The notes beneath the pieces are model-generated. The model saw only the letters and a list, made by a program, of their open reading frames with translations, was not told where the DNA came from and made no database searches. This document shows positions 27,653-34,786 of a stretch of 64,000 nt of DNA, one piece after another. The translations under genes were made by a program, and so were the position numbers. Each line of letters starts with the position of its first letter. The first letter of the stretch is position 1. The DNA comes from Sphingobacterium sp. UBA7855 (lineage in GTDB: Bacteria > Bacteroidota > Bacteroidia > Sphingobacteriales > Sphingobacteriaceae): the NCBI GenBank assembly GCA_002500745.1, contig DLST01000002.1, positions 276,350 through 340,349 of the forward strand, given 5' to 3'.

Positions 27653-28135
27653 CTAAGATGCTGTATTGATGGCTTTACATGTCGGATGGTGCAGTATCTT
27701 GAAATTGCATGAATTGGCAATAAAACAAAGTTTGTTTGCATTTTTATGTAGCGATAAAGCAAGTTCTATTTTTGAATCATCTGCGATAATCACTTCAGGG
27801 TGTAATGTCACCGATGTAAAACGGCCGCTGCCATCTCCTTCAGTCGCCAAGGTAGCAAGGGCGTTATCCGTATAAGATAAAACCTGAATGCCGTTTTGCG
27901 AACATACATATAGGTAAGACATCATATGGCAAGAAACCAGGCTGCTGAGAAGCAGATCTTCTGGATTGTATAATAAGGGGTCGCCCTTGAATGCTTTTGC
28001 GGCTGAAACGTGAAGATCTGCTTTTCCCTCAATTGCAATGGAATGGCTTTTATTATAAACTTTTAATCCCTGAAGATTGGGCTGTTCAGCATGATGCCAA
28101 GTTAAAGATACTTTAAAAACGTGTTTGTAACTCAT
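27653..28135 (-). CDS. OsmC-family peroxidase-like protein
   Basis: A 160-residue protein with the OsmC/Ohr fold. Two reactive Cys are in the expected places: LVSCHMMSYLY on the central helix and ANKLCFIANSC near the C-terminus. The central LLYNPEDLLLSSL is the family pattern. Such proteins reduce organic hydroperoxides with thiol cofactors. It lies 84 bp upstream of the MFS gene on the same strand and may be co-transcribed. The upstream region towards the histidine kinase holds a T-rich stretch and no other gene. Confidence 0.88.
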   Translation of the reverse strand: MSYKHVFKVSLTWHHAEQPNLQGLKVYNKSHSIAIEGKADLHVSAAKAFKGDPLLYNPEDLLLSSLVSCHMMSYLYVCSQNGIQVLSYTDNALATLATEGDGSGRFTSVTLHPEVIIADDSKIELALSLHKNANKLCFIANSCNFKILHHPTCKAINTAS

Positions 28136-28371
28136 TTAATAAAAGTAAGAGTTTATAGTAAGATTGAGAACCGTGTATACCTTTAGAGTTGTTTTCGCTC
28201 CCTATTTGCGCCCTATCGAATTGTTGCTTTTGTCGGTTCTGTAAAGTTAAATATAAGGAAGATAGTAATAGCTTTTTTTTTTCGAAAATGTGTTTTTGCT
28301 GCATTTCCTGACAATTTACATTCGTACAAACTAAATGATATTTTTATATTAGAGTGATATTTTTGAAAGAT

Positions 28372-29490
28372 ATGCTATCTATGAACAGTTTTTTCCAAAA
28401 TTACAATACGGGGAAACGTATTCTTCTTCATTTGTGTTTTTGGTTTTTGGTTTTGGGAATGCAATTTATTTCCTATCAACGGATAGATATTCATAATTCG
28501 TGGATATTGTTTCTAAAAGATGTATTTTCTTTATTGACCATATTTTATGTGACAGCTTATGTTATTATTCCGCGTTGGTTTATTTCGGGAAAGTTTTTGC
28601 TGTGTATTTTATGGCTATTGTTTATTTACGCCTGGTGGTCGTTTCTAAGTTATTTTGGTGCCATATTAACACTAAAATATTTGACGCCAGATATTCGTTT
28701 GTCAAGTTATCTCGAAATAGTACAAAGCAATGGAATCTTTGGAGCCTTTCGGCTTTCTTCCCTTAGCGATTATTTATTAGATTTTATTTTTTTAGTGGCC
28801 CTACCATTGACCGTAAAAATAGTGCAGGCATTTATGTCTGTCAGAAATTCCAAGACGAAGCTCGAACTGAAAAATGCTGCATTGGAATTAAACAACGTTC
28901 AATTGGAGCTCGCTTTTCTAAAATACCAGATCAACCCGCATTTTTTACTTAATACACTTTATAGTATCTATGTGCTAGTATCGGATCGTGATGAAAGAGG
29001 TGGTGAAAGTATGATGCGTTTAAGTAGTATTATGGTGTATCTGCTTCACGAAAGCAACCAGCCCCAGGTGGATATTAGTCGCGAATTTCAACTGCTTAAA
29101 GACTATGTTGAATTGGAAAAGTTGCGTTATAGTGAGACCGTGCAGATCAATCTAAATCTGGCGGCTGATGACGAGAACTGTATGATGGTGCCCCTCATCT
29201 TCTTTCCGTTTGTTGAAAATGCATTCAAACATGGACCTCGCCTAAGTTCATCGGCGGGATGGATATCCATAGCCATAAAAGTGAAGGACCATAAGGTGCA
29301 TTTGAACGTGTCCAATGCGTATAGGGAACTTTCAAAACCAGAAAATTATATCGGTGGCTTAGGGATAGAAAATGTAAGAAAAAGACTGGAACTTCACTAT
29401 CCCCATCATCACATTTTGGAAATAAAGTCAAATGAGGGTGTGTTTACTGTTAATCTCGTCGTAACTTTACTTCCTGAAGAAAAGCCGTAG
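28372..29490 (+). CDS. LytS-type sensor histidine kinase
   Basis: A sensor kinase of about 372 residues. Four hydrophobic helices fill the N-terminal 150 residues (no periplasmic sensor domain), then a coiled-coil linker (KLELKNAALELNNVQLELAFLKYQ) and the His_kinase domain with phospho-acceptor His in INPHFLLNTLYSIY. The ATPase part ends with GGLGIENVRKRLELHYP. Starts at 28354 (GTG), 28372 and 28381 are all possible; I chose the first ATG. It lies 28 bp before a LytTR regulator gene, its evident partner. With no sensor domain, the membrane bundle may sense a peptide or the membrane itself. Confidence 0.93.
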   Translation: MLSMNSFFQNYNTGKRILLHLCFWFLVLGMQFISYQRIDIHNSWILFLKDVFSLLTIFYVTAYVIIPRWFISGKFLLCILWLLFIYAWWSFLSYFGAILTLKYLTPDIRLSSYLEIVQSNGIFGAFRLSSLSDYLLDFIFLVALPLTVKIVQAFMSVRNSKTKLELKNAALELNNVQLELAFLKYQINPHFLLNTLYSIYVLVSDRDERGGESMMRLSSIMVYLLHESNQPQVDISREFQLLKDYVELEKLRYSETVQINLNLAADDENCMMVPLIFFPFVENAFKHGPRLSSSAGWISIAIKVKDHKVHLNVSNAYRELSKPENYIGGLGIENVRKRLELHYPHHHILEIKSNEGVFTVNLVVTLLPEEKP

Positions 29491-29518
29491 CACCAAAGCT
29501 GTGGATTGCTAAGTACTT

Positions 29519-30223
29519 ATGAATAGAATTAGAACTATCCTTATTGAAGATGAGCCAATTGCAAGAGGTCGCCTGGAGAAATTAGTTTCCAAATTGGGGC
29601 TGATCGAAATATTGGGTGTATTTGAAAATCCGTCGCAGGCCATTGATATCTTGAAAAAGCATGAGATAGACCTTATTTTGTCGGATATTGATATGCCGGA
29701 GATGGATGGCATTACTTTTCTCAAAGGACTTGTTCATCCGCCTTTTGTTGTGTTTATAACTGGCCATTATGAATATGCCGTCGATGGATTCGAACTGGAT
29801 GTAATCGATTATATTTTAAAGCCACAGCTGACAGAAGAAAGGTTAATCAAAGCAATAGAGAAAGTTCAGAAGGCTATGCTGTTTTCTAGAAGGGCCGCTA
29901 ATGGAGAAAGAAAAGCGATTAAAATAAGGGATCGGAATAAGACTATTTTTATAGATCCTACGGATGTTTTCTACCTAAAAGCTTGGGGGGATTATATACA
30001 GATCTATTCCGTAGAAGGGATGCAAACTTTACTGTCTACCATGAAAGATATGGAAGCAGAACTGCCATGGGATATGTTTGCGCGCATGCATCGTTCTTAT
30101 ATCGTTAATGTCAAGCAGATCAAGGGTGTTGAGGCAAGCAAAGTAATTCTGAAAAATGGAACAGAACTCGGTATAGGTTTGCAATACCGCAATCAGCTTT
30201 TTGCTAAGATGGGACTGATATAA
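29519..30223 (+). CDS. LytTR-family response regulator
   Basis: A 234-residue regulator. The receiver domain (1-120) has the acidic pocket IEDEPIA, the phospho-acceptor Asp in LILSDIDMPEMDG and the Lys in DYILKPQ. The LytTR DNA-binding domain (about 130-234) shows the family pattern DVFYLKAWGDYIQIYS and FARMHRSYIVNVKQIKGV. It is the partner of the LytS-type kinase just upstream. LytTR proteins bind pairs of direct repeats about two helical turns apart. Such repeats occur upstream of the peptide gene at 33781-33924. Its stop lies 4 bp from the stop of the opposing dehydratase gene. Confidence 0.94.
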   Translation: MNRIRTILIEDEPIARGRLEKLVSKLGLIEILGVFENPSQAIDILKKHEIDLILSDIDMPEMDGITFLKGLVHPPFVVFITGHYEYAVDGFELDVIDYILKPQLTEERLIKAIEKVQKAMLFSRRAANGERKAIKIRDRNKTIFIDPTDVFYLKAWGDYIQIYSVEGMQTLLSTMKDMEAELPWDMFARMHRSYIVNVKQIKGVEASKVILKNGTELGIGLQYRNQLFAKMGLI

Positions 30224-30227
30224 AAAT

Positions 30228-33200
30228 TTAATTTATCGAGGCCATACGCTCTTTCTGTTTCCCGATCTGCATTTTATAATAGCAAACCATAAAATGATAG
30301 ACCGCAAGTTCATGCAAACGTTGATCCGACATGAACAATCGATTAATAAACATGTGAATATAGCTTGACAATAACGAGGCCCGGGTTGACCGGAACTCTT
30401 CTTCATCTGTATGTTTCCGTAAGGTGGAGAATATGCTGTATTGGACTGCACTTAGTTTCTCTTTGGTTTCTCCCAGGTGGTCTAATGGCTGAGCGAACCA
30501 GTCTTTCCTATCTTTGAACTTATTGTTTAGATGAACCCATAGATTTTTATTATTGTCAAACTCTTGCTGATACAACGTATTCATCTGGATGCAAAAATCT
30601 CTTTTTTCGAATAGCGTAAATTTTGCAGCATCAAATAACGATTCCATATGTTGAAAAGCCAAAAGCCAGCGATCGTTTATTGAGCTGCTTTGCTGGATTG
30701 CCATCAATATGATTTCGCTCTGCCGGAAGAATAACTCCTCGCTAGGTTCCATACATAATGGGGTATATCGTTCAATCTCGCGTTTGTAAGTATCAAAGGA
30801 TATTGATGAAATCTGGCCCTCTTCCACAAATTGTTCCAATAGATGATTTATAGTGGAGACAACGAAAGAACAATAGCTTGGGTCTGAAAGCTCCACCCTC
30901 AATCTTATGTGGGGAGCTGGATCGTTATAACGTATGAAAAACCATTTTTTTATGGCATTTTTTCGATTGATAGCAGCGATGAACGTGGGGAAAAGATCCT
31001 TTAATAGGGTGTCTGCAAAATGTAATCCGCAATAAATTTTAGCGTAAAGCCATTCCGTTCCCAGGGGAAAACATCTTTTTAGGTTGTTTTCTTGGGGGGC
31101 CGATTCATCTGTGAAAGTCTTCTGCTGAGCTTCAATTGGAATAATGATCTCATTGGCAAAAACATTTCCATCTTTATCGTTTACAACGGATGAATAATCG
31201 TTCAGGATATATTCGATTAAAATTGTTTCCCTTTTGCAGATGTGATCCAATAGTATTTCCGCGCAAAAAGGATTGTCTAAATTTATCAGCAGTTCATTAT
31301 CGCCGCTGCTGATGACAACCATTGTTGGGATTTTGAGCTCTGCCTGCATATTTTTCACGAAATCGTGGGGGTGACTTGGGTATTTTGAAAGTCTTTGAAT
31401 GCGCCATTGCGCTCGGGATAAGATAATATTTTTGTAGCTTATTCTCGGGAGCCTAGGCTGTTCTTTCATAATTCCCCAATTCCAAGAGATATCCAGCCTG
31501 TTATTTTGGAATTGGAAATCTGCAAGAAATTTATAGATATTCATACCCTGCTCAAAATTGTGGGCCGTCGTCAAACGGGGGATAACCATTTTATTGCAAT
31601 TTTTGGACCACAAGACTAGGCGATTGTCTTTGACAAACAGGTATAAGTCACTTACGTCAATTTGTTCTTGTTCTTTGTCAATAGTTGCGGTCAAACAGAT
31701 GGATGCTCTTCGGAGTGCTGGTCTAGAAATAATATTTGCGGCATTGCTATCTGGATAATGGCATATCTCAGCGAGTATTGCATTTGGAAATTGCTGTTGT
31801 TCGCTGTTGGCAGATTCCTTTAATTTGTTAGCCAATTTCTCATCCAGATGTGCAAATCTGGAAATTAAGTTTCCGGATGACGAGCCACCAATAGTACCCA
31901 GATTGAAGCATAAATGTTCCTCACGTGAGCTTCTCAGAAGATTGCCAATGGCATAGAACGAGGAAGGTATGGCATTGGGAGTCTGTTTGCACCCTTTAGC
32001 AATATGATCTAGATCGCTTTTGGTTAGCTGAATTTCGGTGAAATGACTTTTTACACTTTCTACAAATTTTTCAATCACCAGGTCTTGATAATGGTGGTCG
32101 TCATATTTTTTTTCTTCAGTTATGGCTATATTTTTTACTTCTCCAAGTATTTCATCATTTATATTGTATACACCCTCCTGACGGCCATAACCAATACCGG
32201 TATCGGGGTCTAAGGCCGTAGTCAATGGGATCATTCTATCTTCATATTTATCAGAGAATGCAGCTTTAAACCGGTCAAAATCTGTCAACTTTGCCGGCGT
32301 GCAAAGTGGTAGTAAATCCTGAAATTGATCGCTTAGGTGATTTAATGCAGTATTGGGTAATTTGTTGTCTTCCATTTCAATAAGTAGGTCTCCCTGCAAC
32401 AAATTGTTCCTGTCGAGGTCTGGAATTATAGGCTGCAATAATTTAACCACGTCATTCTGTATGTTAACGGCAGATGGAGAACTACGCAGCAGTGTTTGTA
32501 TCCTTGATAAAGCATTCAAATAATATCCCTCCTTATCCACTCTTTCAAGCGTCTTGATCAAACTGTCAAGATAACCTCGACCAATCACATTGGGTTGTAA
32601 TTCGGAGGATATAATCCCGAGACTGATGAGGTTATTGACGAATAGGGTAGCATGTGCTTTTAAAGCTCCAAGAAGCTGCAGCAAATCAGTCAATGATTGA
32701 TAGTTGGCAGTTCGCTCATCGCTTTGGAAATATTCGACGACACGATCCAAAACAGGAGTAGGTCTTATGCGCTTTAGTATATTCTGCCCTTTCTTCCCAT
32801 TTGTTACTTTTTGATAGTATTTGTAATACTTGCCATCTAAGTATAAGGTTGGATTAATGCGATAATTGAGTTGACTATAAACTCTTCTGTCTTTTGAGAC
32901 CTGTGCAATAATCCCTGTCACAATGGAGGCATCGAGTTTCAATACAGTTTTATGGGTATTACCCCTGATTAATGACACCTTTTTTTCGGAGGCTATAACG
33001 TTCCCTAAAGATACACCTGCGAATAAACCGAAAGGCGTACTCCTTGTGCTCATCCGAATCGCATATTTGAGTAGCGAAGCCATTATTTTTGGGTTACTCG
33101 CTTTCTTGTAGTCAATCCATTTTTCTACTTCCACGGAGAAGGAGGGGCTTGCTAGAAATAGTGCCTCTTTTAATCGCTCACCTTGAAACAGATGACGAAG

Positions 33201-33311
33201 TTTCTCTTCCATAACATCTGCCTCTTTTATCCTTAAAAGATCAACGGCAGCTGCAGCTGGAAGTAATGGTGTCCGCAGAAGAAAATAATCGGATAACTGG
33301 AATAATGACAT
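30228..33311 (-). CDS. LanB-type lantibiotic dehydratase (full length)
   Basis: A 1027-residue class I lanthipeptide dehydratase-like protein. The N-terminal glutamylation domain is recognisable from LRTPLLPAAAAVDLL and IRMSTRSTPFGLFAGVSLG (about residues 85-103) through to ISRPALRRASICLTA. The C-terminal elimination domain (SpaB_C / thiopeptide-type, about 740-1010) shows LGTEWLYAKIYCGLHFADTLL and WFFIRYNDPAPHIRLRVEL. In class I systems LanB uses glutamyl-tRNA to dehydrate Ser/Thr of a leader-bearing precursor. It is last in a minus-strand transcript: 47-residue peptide, receiver protein, dehydratase (12-bp gap from the receiver gene). No LanC or LanT is found in the window. Confidence 0.92.
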   Translation of the reverse strand: MSLFQLSDYFLLRTPLLPAAAAVDLLRIKEADVMEEKLRHLFQGERLKEALFLASPSFSVEVEKWIDYKKASNPKIMASLLKYAIRMSTRSTPFGLFAGVSLGNVIASEKKVSLIRGNTHKTVLKLDASIVTGIIAQVSKDRRVYSQLNYRINPTLYLDGKYYKYYQKVTNGKKGQNILKRIRPTPVLDRVVEYFQSDERTANYQSLTDLLQLLGALKAHATLFVNNLISLGIISSELQPNVIGRGYLDSLIKTLERVDKEGYYLNALSRIQTLLRSSPSAVNIQNDVVKLLQPIIPDLDRNNLLQGDLLIEMEDNKLPNTALNHLSDQFQDLLPLCTPAKLTDFDRFKAAFSDKYEDRMIPLTTALDPDTGIGYGRQEGVYNINDEILGEVKNIAITEEKKYDDHHYQDLVIEKFVESVKSHFTEIQLTKSDLDHIAKGCKQTPNAIPSSFYAIGNLLRSSREEHLCFNLGTIGGSSSGNLISRFAHLDEKLANKLKESANSEQQQFPNAILAEICHYPDSNAANIISRPALRRASICLTATIDKEQEQIDVSDLYLFVKDNRLVLWSKNCNKMVIPRLTTAHNFEQGMNIYKFLADFQFQNNRLDISWNWGIMKEQPRLPRISYKNIILSRAQWRIQRLSKYPSHPHDFVKNMQAELKIPTMVVISSGDNELLINLDNPFCAEILLDHICKRETILIEYILNDYSSVVNDKDGNVFANEIIIPIEAQQKTFTDESAPQENNLKRCFPLGTEWLYAKIYCGLHFADTLLKDLFPTFIAAINRKNAIKKWFFIRYNDPAPHIRLRVELSDPSYCSFVVSTINHLLEQFVEEGQISSISFDTYKREIERYTPLCMEPSEELFFRQSEIILMAIQQSSSINDRWLLAFQHMESLFDAAKFTLFEKRDFCIQMNTLYQQEFDNNKNLWVHLNNKFKDRKDWFAQPLDHLGETKEKLSAVQYSIFSTLRKHTDEEEFRSTRASLLSSYIHMFINRLFMSDQRLHELAVYHFMVCYYKMQIGKQKERMASIN

Positions 33312-33323
33312 AGGTAGGCGGGA

Positions 33324-33692
33324 CTAGTATCTCATGACCTGTTTTATACAGGACTGAAACATTTCGGGCGAAATTGGTTTTTGCAGTGCAAAATGCTTCC
33401 TATTTTTGATAAATTCAGGATATTGCCGATGTGACAAAGCGGAGGTAATAATTAGGATAGGAATATCGACGATCAAATCGGCAAGCGTACTGATATTGCC
33501 GCCGCTAACGATGAGATCTAAGAATAGGATGTCTGCCGATTTTAAATCTTGCCTAAATAATGCTGGATTTTCAATGTCTTCGACCATTCTTATCAATTGA
33601 AGATCTGGAAACATATGGATGTATTCAACCATTTTTTTTGTTGCCAAGGGTTCATCCTCTATGAGAATACATTTGAGTTGGGGTGAAGTCAT
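33324..33692 (-). CDS. stand-alone receiver-domain protein
   Basis: A 122-residue single receiver domain without an output domain. IEDEPLATKKM carries the acidic pocket, ILFLDLIVSGG the phospho-acceptor Asp, ILIITSALS the Thr/Ser switch and FALQKPI the conserved Lys. The N-terminus resembles the receiver of LytTR regulators. It lies between the peptide gene and the dehydratase gene (12-bp gap), so it is part of this locus. It could compete for phosphate from the LytS-type kinase or act on the dehydratase; both are guesses. Confidence 0.88.
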   Translation of the reverse strand: MTSPQLKCILIEDEPLATKKMVEYIHMFPDLQLIRMVEDIENPALFRQDLKSADILFLDLIVSGGNISTLADLIVDIPILIITSALSHRQYPEFIKNRKHFALQKPISPEMFQSCIKQVMRY

Positions 33693-33735
33693 ATACTTGG
33701 TTTGTTTTTTATGTATCGGGGTCGCAAAGACGATT

Positions 33736-33769
33736 GCTGTAAAGACGCCTACCAGAACGCCTTTACAGC
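33736..33769 (-). terminator. hairpin between peptide gene and receiver gene
   Basis: A 9-bp perfect stem (GCTGTAAAG at 33736-33744 with CTTTACAGC at 33761-33769) and a 16-nt loop, 12 bp past the stop of the 47-residue peptide gene. No U-tract follows on the minus strand, so it may be a processing or attenuation element that keeps the peptide mRNA more abundant than the enzyme mRNA. Confidence 0.4.
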
Positions 33770-33780
33770 TTTATCCTCTT

Positions 33781-33924
33781 TTATACTACTTTTGAAGATG
33801 TGACTGTCCTAATCGTTACTAGTTCCATATCATCAAAATCAAAAAATGAGATCGGTTCAACCACGCAGACAGTTTGTACATCCAATACAAAATCTTCCGC
33901 TAAAAAATTTTCAATGTTTTCCAT
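33781..33924 (-). CDS. candidate lanthipeptide-like precursor peptide with FxLD box
   Basis: A 47-residue acidic peptide. FVLD at residues 12-15, preceded by Glu-Asp, matches the FNLD box of class I lanthipeptide leaders such as nisin. The tail (residues 36-47, VTIRTVTSSKVV) is rich in Thr and Ser, and only one Cys (20) is present, just after the box. An upstream frame to 34026 adds 34 basic residues, which I reject because translation from 33924 gives the leader form. The gene is first in the minus-strand unit ahead of the receiver and LanB genes. Without a Cys in the tail, normal lanthionine rings cannot form there, so the product may carry dehydrated residues only. Identification is by motif and context. 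Confidence 0.6.
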   Translation of the reverse strand: MENIENFLAEDFVLDVQTVCVVEPISFFDFDDMELVTIRTVTSSKVV

Positions 33925-33947
33925 AAATAATACGTTTAAATTGTACA

Positions 33948-33955
33948 CAAATATG
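33948..33955 (-). promoter_or_regulatory. possible -7 box of the peptide gene
   Basis: On the minus strand CATATTTG, one mismatch from the Bacteroidota TAnnTTTG box, 23 bp before the ATG at 33924. No TTTG -33 box is found at the right spacing; CGACGA repeats occupy that place, as expected for an activator-dependent promoter. Confidence 0.4.
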
Positions 33956-33972
33956 CTTTCTACGGAAAAGAA

Positions 33973-34033
33973 CGACGAAAAATATCGACGGAATGGAAAA
34001 TGAAGCCGACGAACTAAAAAATCCATTCGACGA
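33973..34033. repeat. phased CGACGA repeats upstream of the peptide gene
   Basis: CGACG(A/G) at 33973, 33986, 34007 and 34028. The last three are spaced exactly 21 bp apart (two helical turns). On the minus strand they read TTCGTCG-like. They end about 50-110 bp before the peptide ATG, a suitable place for activator binding. The neighbouring LytTR regulator is the natural candidate. Confidence 0.55.
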
Positions 34034-34145
34034 AAAAATAGCGCCTGTTGCTATTTCTGTTTAATTTTATGCTAAACTTTGTTTATGCAACCTTTCAGAA
34101 GATGATTTGTGTGAAAGAAGGGCAACTGTATGCTGTTATCATATT

Positions 34146-34180
34146 CGACGAAATAGCATTTGAGTACGATGAAATAGCGG
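34146..34180. repeat. 12-bp direct repeat with 21-bp period (GCTATTTCRTCG)
   Basis: On the minus strand GCTATTTCATCG and GCTATTTCGTCG are separated by 9 bp, giving a 21-bp period. The form closely resembles LytTR-regulator sites; the E. coli YpdB site is, from memory, GGCATTTCAT repeated with an 11-bp spacer. It lies about 220 bp upstream of the peptide gene. A third, weaker copy (GCTATTTTTTCG) overlaps 34028-34041. Confidence 0.55.
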
Positions 34181-34379
34181 TAGCTTAATTGTAGAATTCT
34201 ATTTGGGTCATTATCTTAGACCTATCTATTTTAGCTTCGGAAAACCATTTCTTTAGCCATCAAAATCTTGTGGCTCCAATAGATAAGCTAGATATAAGTT
34301 TTGAGGTAATTCCTTAAACGATAAAAGCGTCTGCCAAATGAAGAGGTGAGTAGGGTGAGCGATTGAAACAAATGAGAAT

Positions 34380-34640
34380 ATGAATTTATCGAATGAAATG
34401 CACTGTTTTTTGAAAAGAGAAGGTTTACGGTTATTTAGAAAAAAAGTAAGCTGGCAAAGCTCCGCCAAATATCAGATTTATAGGGACGGGGAAACAAAAA
34501 TCGGTGTCGCATTTGACCGAATTCAAAATTTTATGGATAAAGAAAACAATGCATCCATGGGGAATGGAGTGGAAACGATTAAACTCGAACAACGTGGTGA
34601 TTATATCATTTACGGTTTTGTTGAAAAAGTTGAAATGTAA
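34380..34640 (+). CDS. small hypothetical protein
   Basis: An 86-residue soluble, basic protein (LKREGLRLFRKKVSWQSSAKYQIYRDGETKIGVAFDRIQNF, then ETIKLEQRGDYIIYGFVEKVEM). It has no signal peptide or membrane segment and no family that I recognise. An alternative ATG lies at 34398. It stands alone between the peptide-locus control region and copA. The reading frame has balanced residue use and a beta-like C-terminus, so a real gene is more likely than not. Confidence 0.45.
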   Translation: MNLSNEMHCFLKREGLRLFRKKVSWQSSAKYQIYRDGETKIGVAFDRIQNFMDKENNASMGNGVETIKLEQRGDYIIYGFVEKVEM

Positions 34641-34786
34641 AGCGTTTCAAAGAGATTAATTCTTTCCGTTGAATTTAACCTTCATATCTTATTAGTGATT
34701 AAATCTTACAAATCAATTCCTTAATTGTGTAACGATTTGCATCTTATTTGTGGCCAAATTTGTTGTATAAAATTAAACAATCAGTT

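Noticed and set aside
33781..34026. 81-residue version of the peptide gene with a basic aromatic-rich N-terminus
   Set aside because: The extra 34 residues cover the probable promoter and repeat region. The inner ATG at 33924 gives a standard leader with the FxLD box near its start.
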